A DNA stretch of 64,000 nt from Shewanella psychropiezotolerans (GCF_007197555.1 NZ_CP041614.1:3464001-3528000); one strand, 5' to 3'; shown: positions 1-9,625, counted from the stretch's first letter. Notes: generated by a model not told the origin, from the sequence alone. Numbers and translations are program-made.

Positions 1-1905
1 ACTTCAGATGACATGATCATGCGTGAAAAGAGCGATGAGATCCTCAATGGTATCGCCATCATTCATAGGTTACTGACTCCAAAACGCCTAATCATCGCCA
101 TTGAAGACAATAAACCAGAAGCCATTGAGGAGATGCAACATGCATTGAATCGAAGCTCGCTACCAAAAGGTGGCGTCAGGATCACAAGTGTACCGACACT
201 TTATCCTTCCGGAGGCGAGAAACAACTTATTCAGATTTTGACGGGGCAAGAGGTCCCATCTGGGGCTATTCCAGCTCAACTTGGCATCGTGGTGCAGAAT
301 GTTGCAACGGCTTATGCCATCAACGAGGCTATTCTGCGTAATTACCCTCTTATTGAGCGTGTAGTCACCGTCACTGGTGACAACACTCAGGAGCCAGGTA
401 ATTACTGGATCCCCATCGGCACCCCAATCTCTCATGTCTTGACCCAAACTCAATTCATAGGCAATGAACATGACAAGGTGATCATAGGTGGGCCTATGAT
501 GGGTTATGCCTTGCATAACGACAATGCCCCAACACTAAAGGGCTCTAATTGTATTCTGTTACCTGCTGGCGACGAACTCGCCCCCGAACAGAAAGAGCTC
601 CCCTGTGTTCGTTGTGGTGAATGCGCTCACGTGTGTCCTGCCCAGCTCCTCCCCCAGCAGTTATTCTGGCATGCAAAGGCCCAAGAATACGATAAAGCCA
701 CTAGCTATAACTTGGCCGACTGCATCGAATGTGGTTGTTGTACTTACGTTTGTCCCAGTGAAATCCCTTTAGTTGAATACTATCGTATCGCTAAGTCTGC
801 GATAAAAGCCGAAGCCGAAGAAAAGAAACAGGCGGAACTGGCTAAACAAAGATTCGATCTTCGAACCCAACGCCTCGAAGATGAAAAACGGGCAAGAGAA
901 GAGAAACAAAAAGCCTCAGCGGCAAGACGCAAGTCAAACATGTCCTCATCGGATAAAGATGCTGTCGCCCTTGCAATGGCAAGAATTAAAGCGAAGAAAG
1001 AAGCGGCAAACGCAGAAGCTAACTCGACTGCAGCCCCTCAAGTCACAGACTCGACAAGCGGCTCAAGCACAGCAGCGGGGTCTGAAACACAGAGCAAACG
1101 CAAAGATATTTCCGCCGCGGTGGCCCGTGCCAAGGCTAAGAAGGCTGCACAAAAAGAAGCCGCGATCCAAGACGACAAGGCAAGCAACATAACAAGTTCA
1201 ATGCCAGAAACTAACACTCCTGCTGACGAGCGGCAGGTAAAAATCGCCGCTGCCGTAGCGAGAGCCAAAGCCAAGAAAGCTGGCTTGAAACAAGACACAG
1301 CTGACTCTTCGGCAGGTATTAGCTCTGATGCAGCTAATATCAGTACCGTAAACACTCCTGTCGACGACAAGAAGGCTCGAATTGCAGCCACTGTGGCTAA
1401 AGCCAAGGCGAAGAAAGCTGCAGCGCAGCAAGGCGCTGATGAAGCCAATACCAATACAGTAAGTGATCCAGTCGATGATATAAAGGCTCGAATAGCTACC
1501 ACAGTGGCTAAAACCAAGGCGAAGAAGGCTGCAGCACAGCAAAACTCTGATGAAGCCGATACCAGTCCAGTCAGTGCTCCTGTCGACGATAAGAAAGCCC
1601 GAATAGCTGCCACTGTAGCAAGAGCCAAGGCAAAGAAAGCTGCTTTACAGCAAAGTGCAGATGAAGCCGATACCAATGCAGTCAGTGCTCCTGTCGACGA
1701 CAAGAAAGCTCGAATAGCAGCAACTATAGCAAGAGCCAAGGCCAAGAAGGCTGCAGCGCAGCAAGGCGCTGATGAAGCCGGTACCAGTCCAATAAGTGCT
1801 CCAGTCGATGATAAGAAAACTCGAATTGCTGCGACCATAGCTAAAGCCAAGGCGAAGAAAGCGGCCCTGAAAATCAGCACCGAAACAGAACATGATAAGG
1901 ATTAA
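1..1905 (+). CDS. rsxC: Electron transport complex subunit RsxC (RnfC), N-terminus cut by window edge
   Basis: The frame is open to base 1 without a stop, so the gene starts left of the window; the first ATG here (13) is internal. RsxC is the peripheral NADH-side subunit of the Rsx/Rnf complex, which moves electrons across the inner membrane and in enterobacteria keeps SoxR reduced. Two 4Fe-4S motifs are visible, CVRCGECAHVCP and CIECGCCTYVCP (about bases 604-770). After them comes a long Ala/Lys/Arg-rich tail, typical of gammaproteobacterial RsxC, which here includes five 37-residue tandem repeats. rsxD follows with only 3 nt between stop and ATG, and rsxG, rsxE and nth complete the usual order. 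Confidence 0.95.
   Translation, partial: TSDDMIMREKSDEILNGIAIIHRLLTPKRLIIAIEDNKPEAIEEMQHALNRSSLPKGGVRITSVPTLYPSGGEKQLIQILTGQEVPSGAIPAQLGIVVQNVATAYAINEAILRNYPLIERVVTVTGDNTQEPGNYWIPIGTPISHVLTQTQFIGNEHDKVIIGGPMMGYALHNDNAPTLKGSNCILLPAGDELAPEQKELPCVRCGECAHVCPAQLLPQQLFWHAKAQEYDKATSYNLADCIECGCCTYVCPSEIPLVEYYRIAKSAIKAEAEEKKQAELAKQRFDLRTQRLEDEKRAREEKQKASAARRKSNMSSSDKDAVALAMARIKAKKEAANAEANSTAAPQVTDSTSGSSTAAGSETQSKRKDISAAVARAKAKKAAQKEAAIQDDKASNITSSMPETNTPADERQVKIAAAVARAKAKKAGLKQDTADSSAGISSDAANISTVNTPVDDKKARIAATVAKAKAKKAAAQQGADEANTNTVSDPVDDIKARIATTVAKTKAKKAAAQQNSDEADTSPVSAPVDDKKARIAATVARAKAKKAALQQSADEADTNAVSAPVDDKKARIAATIARAKAKKAAAQQGADEAGTSPISAPVDDKKTRIAATIAKAKAKKAALKISTETEHDKD
1360..1902 (+). repeat. 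Five tandem 111-nt repeats encoding the RsxC C-terminal tail
   Basis: Copies begin at the VDD codons at 1360, 1471, 1582, 1693 and 1804, exactly 111 nt (37 codons) apart; the last is shortened. Each unit reads roughly VDDKKARIAAT(V/I)A(K/R) followed by AKAKKAA, QQ and an acidic linker (DEA...SAP). A more diverged unit precedes them near 1222. The period is an exact multiple of three, so copy-number change would keep the frame. Confidence 0.9.
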
Positions 1906-1908
1906 TTG

Positions 1909-2961
1909 ATGGCATTTAAGATTGCCTCTTCGCCTCATTTGAGTCGTCGATTCCAAACCAGTACCTTGATGCAAAGAGTGCTACTGTGCGCCTTACCTGG
2001 CGTAGCGGTGCAATGCTATTTTTTTGGCTGGGGCACCATCATTCAACTGCTGCTTGCCATCTCTGTCGCGCTGTTTTGTGAGGCTAGTGTATTAACGTTA
2101 AGAAAAAGGCCGGTATTAGCTACGTTAAAGGACAATAGCGCCTTACTCACCGCCCTCTTTATCGGCATAGCAGTTCCGCCGCTTGCTCCATGGTGGTTAA
2201 CCGTCATGGGCGCGATGTTTGCTATCATCATAGTTAAACATCTCTATGGTGGACTTGGGCACAACATATTTAACCCAGCAATGGCGGCGTACGTCATGCT
2301 ACTGATCTCCTTCCCCGTACAGATGACTAGCTGGGTAGCCCCAAGTGTCATTGCCAGCCAGCCTCTGGACATATTAGCCAGTTTACAGATGATATTTTTC
2401 GGCGGCACCCAAGCGGAAATCAGTGCTTACAAAATGGGCTTCGATGGCATTGCTATGGCCACCCCACTGGATACCTTGAAAACAGATCTCGCTATGGGAT
2501 TAACCAGTACAGAAAGCCTGACTAAATCTATTTTTAGTGATGGCTATGGTGTTGGCTGGTTTTGGGTCAATATGGCTTATCTCGCCGGTGGACTGGCCAT
2601 GATAAAGATGAAATTAATCCGCTGGCATATCAGTGTGGGACTCCTAGGAGCACTCTACGTCTGTGCAAGCATTGGGTTTATTCTAAATCCGGATACCCAT
2701 GCAGGCCCCCTATTTCACCTGTTTTCCGGTGCAAGCATGCTGGCTGCTTTTTTCATTGCTACCGATCCGGTTACCGCTGCAACCAGTGTCAGGGGACGAC
2801 TGTTATTTGGCGCCTTAATCGGTGTCTTAGTCTATATCATACGCACTTATGGTGGTTACCCGGATGCTTACGCCTTCGCCATTTTACTCGCCAACCTGTG
2901 TGCACCTTTCATCGATCACTATATGAAACCCAGAACTTATGGTCACAGATCCAGAAGCTAA
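1909..2961 (+). CDS. rsxD: Electron transport complex subunit RsxD (RnfD)
   Basis: Polytopic inner-membrane subunit of the Rsx/Rnf complex, 350 aa, the usual length. Several hydrophobic segments are visible throughout. The motif DGIAMATP around residue 185 matches the covalent flavin site of the RnfD/NqrB family, with Thr185 (codon 2461-2463) as the expected FMN-phosphoester residue added by ApbE. The ATG at 1909 is chosen over the in-frame TTG at 1906 because it is the standard start and lies 3 nt after the rsxC stop, which suggests coupled translation. Confidence 0.95.
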   Translation: MAFKIASSPHLSRRFQTSTLMQRVLLCALPGVAVQCYFFGWGTIIQLLLAISVALFCEASVLTLRKRPVLATLKDNSALLTALFIGIAVPPLAPWWLTVMGAMFAIIIVKHLYGGLGHNIFNPAMAAYVMLLISFPVQMTSWVAPSVIASQPLDILASLQMIFFGGTQAEISAYKMGFDGIAMATPLDTLKTDLAMGLTSTESLTKSIFSDGYGVGWFWVNMAYLAGGLAMIKMKLIRWHISVGLLGALYVCASIGFILNPDTHAGPLFHLFSGASMLAAFFIATDPVTAATSVRGRLLFGALIGVLVYIIRTYGGYPDAYAFAILLANLCAPFIDHYMKPRTYGHRSRS

Positions 2962-2976
2962 TACAGAGAATTACAT

Positions 2977-3614
2977 ATGAAGAAATCAATCTTAAAAAAC
3001 GGCTTCTTGCTGGGACTATTCGCTCTGTTATGCACCGCTTTTGTGGCCGTAGTCAACTACCAAACTGTCGATAAAATTAAAGAACAACAGCAGCTCGAAT
3101 TAAAACGCACCCTGCATCAACTGATACCGGACAGCATGCATGACAATGAACTGACCGAGTACTGTATCTTGATCCACGATGAGGAAGCTATGGGTATCGA
3201 TATGCCGTTACCTTCTTATATCGCCACTAATCAATCGGTTCCCGTCGCCATCGCCATGGAAGCCATTGCCCCGGATGGGTACAATGGCAATATCAAGTTA
3301 ATCATAGGTATCGACAGTAGCGGAAAAGTCCTCGGAGTCAGGACGCTTTCCCATGCGGAGACGCCTGGGCTCGGTGATAAAATTGACCTGAGAAAATCTG
3401 ATTGGGTATTGAGTTTCAATCAAAAGAGGCTCCAATCTGACACAGATAAACGCTGGAAGGTTAAGAAAGATGGTGGTGATTTCGACCAATTTACCGGAGC
3501 AACAATTACCCCAGAGCCTATGTTAAAGCCGTACGTAAGGCACTAATTTATTTTAATGCAAATAGTGAAACCTTACTCAAACGTCCTGCAAACTGTGAGG
3601 TTGATTACCGATGA
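2977..3614 (+). CDS. rsxG: Electron transport complex subunit RsxG (RnfG), one-base frame break near C-terminus
   Basis: Membrane-anchored periplasmic flavoprotein of the Rsx complex. It has an N-terminal membrane segment (residues 9-29) and the FMN attachment motif TGATIT (T176). As given, the frame stops at 3546 (189 aa), just after that motif. Adding one base to the C run at 3509-3512 continues it in the family frame ([12 protein letters not shown]...) to a TGA at 3612-3614, giving 212 aa. The restored stop overlaps the rsxE ATG as ATGA, the classic coupled junction, which argues strongly that the longer frame is the true gene. An artefact is more likely than real loss. Confidence 0.9.
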
Positions 3615-4381
3615 ATGGATCTAATATCGATACATCTGATGAGCCCGTACTGGATATTGCCGCGGATTCAAAACCCAGCGCGATGAGTGCCTATAAAGAG
3701 ATTGCATTCCAAGGGTTATGGAAGAACAATCCAGGTCTGGTACAACTCTTAGGCCTGTGCCCTTTGCTGGCAGTAACAGCAACCTTAACCAATGCGTTAG
3801 GCTTAGGTCTGGCGACCATGTTGGTGTTGATTTGTTCTAATATTTTAGTCTCTTTAGTGAAAGATTTTGTCCCAAAAGAGATCCGTATTCCGGTGTTTGT
3901 GATGATAATTGCGGCCTTAGTGACCAGTGTTCAACTTCTCATCAACGCCTACGCCTATGGACTCTATTTGTCGCTGGGGATCTTCCTTCCCTTGATTGTG
4001 ACCAACTGTGTGATTATCGGACGCGCCGAAGCATTTGCATCCCGTAATTCCCTCGCTAAATCTGCGTTTGATGGTTTTATGATGGGCTTAGGCTTCTTAG
4101 TGGTCTTAGCCATTTTAGGCGCCTGCAGAGAGATCCTTGGACAAGGCACACTGTTTGATGGCGCCGATCTCTTACTCGGTGATTGGGCGGCAGGGCTCAC
4201 GATACATATCTGGCATTTTGAAACAAGTTTTCTCTTGGCTATGCTCCCACCTGGTGCCTTCATAGGCATGGGATTCTTGATCGCCCTTAAGAATGTTATC
4301 GATAAAATAATTGCAGACAAGCAGCCGGAAGTGACCGTACAAGGGCCAGTGAAGCGAGCAAGAATTACTAAAGTCAGCTAA
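3611..4381 (+). CDS. rsxE: Electron transport complex subunit RsxE (RnfE)
   Basis: Polytopic inner-membrane subunit homologous to NqrD, 256 aa. After a soluble N-terminal extension of about 30 residues come six membrane spans. Family-typical stretches are [20 protein letters not shown] and the segment around [12 protein letters not shown]. The start has a GAGG ribosome site (3597-3600) and overlaps the restored rsxG stop by 4 nt. It is the last rsx gene; nth follows after 57 nt. Confidence 0.95.
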   Translation: MNGSNIDTSDEPVLDIAADSKPSAMSAYKEIAFQGLWKNNPGLVQLLGLCPLLAVTATLTNALGLGLATMLVLICSNILVSLVKDFVPKEIRIPVFVMIIAALVTSVQLLINAYAYGLYLSLGIFLPLIVTNCVIIGRAEAFASRNSLAKSAFDGFMMGLGFLVVLAILGACREILGQGTLFDGADLLLGDWAAGLTIHIWHFETSFLLAMLPPGAFIGMGFLIALKNVIDKIIADKQPEVTVQGPVKRARITKVS

Positions 4382-4438
4382 TGCTGCCAGCTATGCGCGA
4401 AATCGTGAACCTCATTTGATGCAAGTATAAGAAAACAT

Positions 4439-5080
4439 ATGAATAAAGATAAACGTCAGCGGATATTAGAGATCCTCAGAGAGAATAATCCTCATCCAGA
4501 GACTGAGCTGAATTTCTCCAGCCCGTTCGAATTACTGGTAGCCGTTACCCTTTCGGCACAAGCGACCGATGTCAGCGTCAACAAGGCAACCAATAAACTG
4601 TTTCCTGTCGCTAATACCCCAGAGGCCATCTATGCCTTAGGCGTAGACGGCCTAAAAACGTATATCAAGACTATTGGCTTATATAATAATAAAGCCGTTA
4701 ATGTCATTAAAGCCTGTGGGATCTTAGTCGAGAAATATCACGGACAAGTCCCTGAAGACCGTGAGGCCCTGGAGTCTCTTCCCGGTGTGGGACGCAAAAC
4801 GGCTAACGTGGTACTCAATACCGCCTTCGGCTGGCCTACTATAGCCATAGATACCCATATATTCAGAGTTGCAAACAGAACCAAGTTTGCAATGGGCAAA
4901 AACGTCGACCAGGTCGAGCAAAAAATGTTAAAGGTCGTCCCGGCAGAATTTATGGTCGATGTTCACCACTGGTTTATTCTTCACGGCAGATATACCTGCT
5001 TAGCCAGAAAGCCACGATGCGGAAGTTGCTTGATAGAAGACTTATGTGAGTTTAAAGAGAAGGTCTACCCTGAAGGTTAA
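4439..5080 (+). CDS. nth: Endonuclease III, DNA glycosylase/AP lyase
   Basis: Removes oxidised pyrimidines and nicks the abasic site in base-excision repair. At 213 aa it has the family length. It shows the helix-hairpin-helix LPGVGRKTANVV with the catalytic lysine, the catalytic aspartate in AIDTHIFRVANR, and the C-terminal 4Fe-4S loop C-x6-C-x2-C-x5-C (CLARKPRC...GSC...LC). It is placed directly after the rsx operon as in many gammaproteobacteria, and a strong hairpin terminator follows 43 nt after the stop. Confidence 0.97.
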   Translation: MNKDKRQRILEILRENNPHPETELNFSSPFELLVAVTLSAQATDVSVNKATNKLFPVANTPEAIYALGVDGLKTYIKTIGLYNNKAVNVIKACGILVEKYHGQVPEDREALESLPGVGRKTANVVLNTAFGWPTIAIDTHIFRVANRTKFAMGKNVDQVEQKMLKVVPAEFMVDVHHWFILHGRYTCLARKPRCGSCLIEDLCEFKEKVYPEG

Positions 5081-5123
5081 ACCACTCTGGTTAACCCTAT
5101 TAATACTTATATTACAAACACTT

Positions 5124-5148
5124 AAAAAGCCGCTTAGCGGCTTTTTTT
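5124..5148 (+). terminator. Rho-independent terminator after nth
   Basis: The sequence reads AAAAAGCCGC-TTA-GCGGCTTTTTTT: a GC-rich stem with a three-base loop and a T run on the + strand. It ends the rsx-nth transcript. Confidence 0.9.
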
Positions 5149-5175
5149 ATGCTGAATAACACTTAAGGATAAGCG

Positions 5176-5259
5176 TTAAAACATAGCCAAAAAGAAGATA
5201 GATAAAAATATGCCGATAATTGCACTCAAACCAAATGCCATTTTTAATTCAGTATTCAT
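5176..5259 (-). CDS. Putative 27-residue single-span membrane peptide
   Basis: Minus-strand frame ATG (5257-5259) to TAA (5176-5178). It encodes MNTELKMAFG, then an almost wholly hydrophobic stretch (LSAIIGIFLSIFFLAMF). A good ribosome site, AGGAAA, lies 4-6 nt upstream of the ATG, which random short frames usually lack. The product would be one transmembrane helix with a short hydrophilic N-terminus. It stands alone, convergent with nth and divergent from gloA. I recognise no family; translation is inferred only from the start signal and composition. Confidence 0.5.
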   Translation of the reverse strand: MNTELKMAFGLSAIIGIFLSIFFLAMF

Positions 5260-5481
5260 TCACTTTCCTATTCAGTGTCAGTATAAATCATAACTAGATG
5301 GCACATTATCTTAAGAAATGACTTAAATTCACACCATAAAAGCATCAGAGTGTGATCTACACCTAGGTTATTCTCCTACAAACGTTATGAAATAAATGTG
5401 CCGAGGATTTTAGATTCAATGGGTTATAATCTTTAACAAGAACACTGCTATTGCTAATAATTAAACACTACCGAGGTTTTA

Positions 5482-5891
5482 ATGTCTCAATTTTTACACA
5501 CCATGATCCGTGTCGTCGATCTAGAAAAAAGTATTCACTTTTACACTCAAATTATGGGTATGAAGCTGCTGCGAAAGTCTGAGAACACCCAATATAGGTA
5601 TACCCTTGCCTTCGTCGGTTTCGATGAAGAATCCACCGGAGCCGGCGTTATAGAGCTGACTCACAACTGGGATACGGATAGCTATGAGATGGGTAATGCC
5701 TTTGGACATTTAGCTATAGGTGAAGAAGACATCTATGGCCGTTGTAAGGCCATAGAAGCCGCTGGGGAAACATAGTCAGAGCGCCTGGCCCAGTTGCGGG
5801 TGGCACTGCAGAGATTGCTTTTGTGGAAGATCCTGATGGCTACAAGATAGAACTCATCCAGATGAGCTCAGCCTCTAAGGGATTAGGCTAA
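5482..5891 (+). CDS. gloA: Lactoylglutathione lyase (glyoxalase I), one-base frame break
   Basis: Isomerises the methylglyoxal-glutathione hemithioacetal to S-lactoylglutathione; gloB near 61 kb encodes the next step. Metal ligands visible are His6 (FLHTMIRV), the Glu of GVIELTHN and the His of FGHLAIG. As given, the frame ends at 5775 after AAGET. Adding one G to the G run at about 5763-5766 restores A-A-G-G-N-I-V-R-A-P and the rest of the family C-terminus, including the fourth metal ligand in YKIELIQ, to a TAA at 5889-5891 (136 aa; the E. coli enzyme has 135). The ribosome site is GAGG at 5473-5476. Confidence 0.92.
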
Positions 5892-5910
5892 TCAGTTTTT
5901 TAAGGACATA

Positions 5911-5936
5911 AAAAAAGCGCCGAAAGGCGCTTTTTA
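5911..5936. terminator. Bidirectional terminator between gloA and the TonB receptor gene
   Basis: The sequence reads AAAAAGCGCC-GAAA-GGCGCTTTTT, with A runs on the left and T runs on the right. It can therefore end transcription from both convergent genes. Confidence 0.85.
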
Positions 5937-5969
5937 ACATACTATCTTCAAGTACTAGCTCAGCTCTAT

Positions 5970-8504
5970 TTAGAACTTAAATGTCACACCAGCATAATAC
6001 TGACGACCGATGGTATCGTATACTTCTGGAACCGTACCACCATCACTACCATTAGATACTCTAGATGGCTCTTCATCGGTGATATTCTTAACACCTGCAC
6101 TCATCATCCAAGCATCATTGAAGTGATAAGTACCTGAAACATTATGATATAGAATAGCGTCTACCTTAGTACCCGCACCTAAGTCATCCATTTCACCGAT
6201 ATAACGGTTGAAGTACATTAGCGTCCAATCATCTTGGCCCGCTTTGATGCTAAAGTTATTACGCACTTGGGCATAGGCACCGAAGTTACCATCGATGGTA
6301 TTAGTGTAATCTATACCATCTTGCTCAAAATTCAGCAGGTAAGTGGTATCGTTACTGATGGTCCAATCTAGACTTAGTGCTTCAAAATTATACGCTAAGT
6401 TGAAATCTATACCACTAGTGTCCTGATAACCAACATTAGTTAATGGGTTAGTAAAGTTTTCTAGATTTCCATCAGGCGTAATATTGAAAGTTTCACAAGC
6501 CGTGGTATCTCCCTCAAAACAGTTAGTCAAACCAGCTTGAGCGTCGAGACGTACGATGGCATTCTGAACCTTAAAGCGCCAGTAATCTAAAGTTAGTGAC
6601 ATACCATCTATATAGCTTGGCGAGTAAACTAAACCAGCTGTATATGATTCAGACTCTTCCGGCTTTAAATCTTCATCAGATGTGTAATTAACCAAGATTT
6701 GCGGATCTTGCTCATTATCCCATGGGTCAGTAAGATAATCATATGAGCCAGTATTACCGCCGTATAATTCATTTACATTTGGTGCGCGGAAACCTGTCGC
6801 CGCTACAGTACGAAGCATCAAATCATCAGTAGCTTCATAAGTGAAACCAATTTTCCAAGTGGCTGCACTACCAAATGTCGAATAATCATCATAACGTAAT
6901 GCGAATTCACCGGTTAACTTATCGGTGAATGGCACACTGACTTCCTGGAAGACAGAGAACACATTATAACTACCATCAGTGGGATCTTGCTGAGCAGCTG
7001 TACTATCACCTGCTACAACCACAGGATCAGGATTGTAATAACCACTCTCATAACGATATTCTGCACCGATTGCAAAACCAACAGCACCAGCATCAAGTTC
7101 CATCAGTTCACCGTTAAGGCCAGCTGATAACACATGCTGTTCATTACCACCATCAGTTTCTTCTAAGTAGCTGATATCGTCTACAATACCTTGAGATAAT
7201 GGGTCACCACTAAACCATGCATCTTGGTTTGCGTAAATTGACTGTTTCATGTTCGTTGCATTAATGGAGTTAGCAACAGATGTATTAGCCTTGTTGTTAC
7301 CATATGTATACGAAACATCCCAATCCATACCTGTGTTAATATCTAGTGAACCAGCTAGGCCTGCAGATATACGATAGGTATCGGTATCTTGAGAGTAAAT
7401 GCGTGGGCCAACATCATTCGTACGTCTACGATAGTTAACACGACCAGTCTTATCTGCTTCAATATCACCATCTATCATCGATTGATCGAGAGTGATACAT
7501 GGAGCTGAAGGATCTATATTTGCATCACCACAAACATTTAACATAACGTCTGCTGGTTGTGGTGCTAATTGTTGACTCGATTTACGCTTGGTATATAAAA
7601 AGTCACCAGTTAAAACAACATCGCTTCCAAGTTCTTGCGTCATGTTAGCAAAAAGACTGTAACGCTCACTGGGTGTTTGGTACCAACTGTCTTGGGTATA
7701 ATCATAACCTTCTGTACGGTCTACCCAATTACCATTCTCGTCTTGTACCTTACCGCCCAATGAGCCAGTAGGAATGAATGAACTGGAACCTGGATCTGTC
7801 CAATCACGATCTGATTGAACCACGCCTTCACGCTTCGAGAAAGCAGCACCAAAAGTATAGTTACCTGTATCTGTGTTGAAGCCGTAAAGTGCACTTACTT
7901 CACCATTTTCACCGTCACTTTTGTCTGTAACACCACCCGTCACATCGACCTGAAAGCCTTCGAAGTCTTTCTTAGTGATGATATTGACTACGCCTGCAAT
8001 GGCATCTGAGCCATATACAGCTGATGCACCATCTTTTAGGATCTCAATACGCGCTATCAAAGCAACAGGAATTGAGTTCAAATCTACCGCACTATCAGCA
8101 CCAGACCCCGAGTTAACCATGCGACGTCCGTTCAAGAGTACAAGCGTGCGCTCCGCACCCATACCGCGTAAATCAACCTGTGCAGCGCCGTCTGCACCAT
8201 TGTTGGTGCTTGAGCCTATTGCTGCACCGGCCATAGATGTTTGTGCTTGTAGGATTTCATCTACTGAAGTGAAGCCTTCTGCACGTATAGACGCAGCATC
8301 TATCACTGTGATTGGCGATGCTGATTCCATATCTTGACGCTGAATACGGGAGCCTGTTACTGAAATCCGCTCTACCTTAGCTGTTTCTTCTTGTGCGAAT
8401 GCGGTGTTTGATACTGTGAATGCAGTAGTTGAAACCGATGCGATTAACCCAAGCTTGATAGCTTGCGATAACTTACTACTTGAATGCAGCGATGTTCTTA
8501 TCAT
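5970..8504 (-). CDS. TonB-dependent outer-membrane receptor
   Basis: 844 aa. A signal peptide ends near AFA-QEE (residues about 1-38), and a plug domain follows (RISVTGSRI...SPITVIDA, then RGMGAERTLVLLNGRR and YGSDAIAGVVNIITKK). The 22-strand barrel ends in the aromatic sorting motif YYAGVTFKF. This subtype is common in Shewanella and its relatives and often handles peptides, sugars or other large substrates; the substrate cannot be read from the sequence. There is a strong AGGGAG ribosome site. The gene is monocistronic, with a terminator shared with gloA. The 700-nt upstream region holds a 16-bp palindrome and a perfect CRP-type site. Confidence 0.92.
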   Translation of the reverse strand: MIRTSLHSSSKLSQAIKLGLIASVSTTAFTVSNTAFAQEETAKVERISVTGSRIQRQDMESASPITVIDAASIRAEGFTSVDEILQAQTSMAGAAIGSSTNNGADGAAQVDLRGMGAERTLVLLNGRRMVNSGSGADSAVDLNSIPVALIARIEILKDGASAVYGSDAIAGVVNIITKKDFEGFQVDVTGGVTDKSDGENGEVSALYGFNTDTGNYTFGAAFSKREGVVQSDRDWTDPGSSSFIPTGSLGGKVQDENGNWVDRTEGYDYTQDSWYQTPSERYSLFANMTQELGSDVVLTGDFLYTKRKSSQQLAPQPADVMLNVCGDANIDPSAPCITLDQSMIDGDIEADKTGRVNYRRRTNDVGPRIYSQDTDTYRISAGLAGSLDINTGMDWDVSYTYGNNKANTSVANSINATNMKQSIYANQDAWFSGDPLSQGIVDDISYLEETDGGNEQHVLSAGLNGELMELDAGAVGFAIGAEYRYESGYYNPDPVVVAGDSTAAQQDPTDGSYNVFSVFQEVSVPFTDKLTGEFALRYDDYSTFGSAATWKIGFTYEATDDLMLRTVAATGFRAPNVNELYGGNTGSYDYLTDPWDNEQDPQILVNYTSDEDLKPEESESYTAGLVYSPSYIDGMSLTLDYWRFKVQNAIVRLDAQAGLTNCFEGDTTACETFNITPDGNLENFTNPLTNVGYQDTSGIDFNLAYNFEALSLDWTISNDTTYLLNFEQDGIDYTNTIDGNFGAYAQVRNNFSIKAGQDDWTLMYFNRYIGEMDDLGAGTKVDAILYHNVSGTYHFNDAWMMSAGVKNITDEEPSRVSNGSDGGTVPEVYDTIGRQYYAGVTFKF

Positions 8505-8624
8505 TAAGATTTACTCCCTAACTTATGATTACTTTCTCGTTATTTGTTTTTATTCTGCGCCAATTATTTTTGTTTATTTACCGATTTGTTTCACTTTGTT
8601 AATCGATATTAACGGCGTTGAAAT

Positions 8625-8640
8625 TGAAACTATAGTTTCA
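8625..8640. promoter_or_regulatory. 16-bp perfect palindrome, candidate operator
   Basis: TGAAACTATAGTTTCA is self-complementary and lies about 120 bp upstream of the receptor start codon, where a promoter would be expected. I do not recognise the regulator. Confidence 0.4.
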
Positions 8641-8844
8641 CCATAAGTCAGTCAATCACCAAATTAATTAACCCTTGATGCGGAAAGGTTAAAATAAAGA
8701 TAACCAACAGTGATAATAACGAGGTTTTATAAAGTGAAATGAAAGAGACATGTTATCAAACAGCATAAAAAACTCAGATAACACTAACAAGGCAGAGATT
8801 CCACCTGGCCAGAAGTTAACAAGTTCACAACCTACGGAATAAGC

Positions 8845-8870
8845 AAAAGTGTGATGTGCGTCACACTTTT
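8845..8870. promoter_or_regulatory. CRP (cAMP receptor protein) binding site
   Basis: AAAAGTGTGA-N6-TCACACTTTT has two perfect 10-bp arms and contains the exact CRP consensus TGTGA-N6-TCACA. It lies about 340 bp upstream of the receptor start. No + strand gene follows nearby, so the receptor is the likeliest target, or an unrecognised transcript. Confidence 0.75.
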
Positions 8871-9205
8871 GACCGCTAGCTGATATATCGAATGGCATTC
8901 GGTAATGTTTTTTTGGCTAAGGTCAACTTGGTAGGCATATGTTTGTCTTAATTGTCAGCTTAGGTTCAGGCTGACTCTCGACCATTAAATAACATTTAAA
9001 TTATTATTAACACGGAACAAAATCACAACAAGATACAACTTGTTACCCCTGTAACCACAATAAGCTTCTGCGATGACCATACAGCACAGCTAATAACATT
9101 TGGTGTTTTATAAACTCAAATTACGTTTAACAATAAGGAGAATAAATAATTTTAAATACGTAAAAGGAATGGTTTTCCACTCTTATCTATTCAGTTTTAT
9201 TTACG

Positions 9206-9625
9206 CTATTGATAATTTACTTCGACCATATAACTTATTTTGTATTGACCAAGTGCTAGAGACTTGAGAAGGGTTAACTCCCCACCGATGGAGACATCAA
9301 GCACGCCATCTTGAATGAGATACATATCTGACTGAGTACCATTAGACAGTAAAGGGATAAAACTTATGCCATCAGCGCTCACCGTAGACACTCGCATCAT
9401 TATGCTCTCATCTATCCCCCCAGTTATTCTTATCACGCCACTTCCCCATTCCGACTCCACACAAGCATCACCGGACCTTAGATTAGAAGCCACTCGACAT
9501 CGAGCCGACTCCAGGTTAGAAATATGGCCTAAATTAATCGTTTGTGTTTCGGCTATCTGCAATGGAACAACAAGGTTGAAGCTTGTCTGACCAATGATTG
9601 ATGCGAGAAGAAAAGTCGTTAACAT
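9206..9625 (-). CDS. DUF4402-like secreted subunit (minor/terminal subunit of the chaperone-usher locus)
   Basis: 139 aa. A short hydrophobic N-terminus (MLTTFLLASIIGQ) would act as a signal sequence. The body resembles DUF4402: an early VVPLQIAETQTINLGHI strand, two cysteines (ESARCRVAS, GDACVESE) and the closing GGELTLLKSLALGQYKISYMVEVNY, which parallels the end of the larger subunit at 13759-14226. It is the last gene of the cluster and sits just after the usher gene, so it could cap or initiate the polymer. The family assignment is by pattern only, and the first codons are not certain. Confidence 0.6.
   Translation of the reverse strand: MLTTFLLASIIGQTSFNLVVPLQIAETQTINLGHISNLESARCRVASNLRSGDACVESEWGSGVIRITGGIDESIMMRVSTVSADGISFIPLLSNGTQSDMYLIQDGVLDVSIGGELTLLKSLALGQYKISYMVEVNYQ

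Larger units (their letters stand above)
8505..9205. other. Long intergenic region upstream of the TonB receptor gene
   Basis: About 700 nt between the receptor start and the end of the DUF4402 operon. I see no convincing gene: short frames in it (for example 8689-8898 minus) lack ribosome sites and family-like sequence. It does hold an inverted repeat GTTAAT-N4-ATTAAC (8598-8613), a 16-bp palindrome (8625-8640) and a CRP-type palindrome (8845-8870), so it is probably a large regulatory region with a long receptor leader. Confidence 0.6.

Noticed and set aside
1038-1880. Long minus-strand open frame (280 aa) opposite the rsxC tail
   Set aside because: It arises from the Ala/Lys repeat codons read backwards, has repeat periodicity of rsxC itself and no start signal.
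8689-8898. Minus-strand 69-aa frame upstream of the TonB receptor
   Set aside because: No ribosome site, unusual composition, and it runs through the CRP palindrome.
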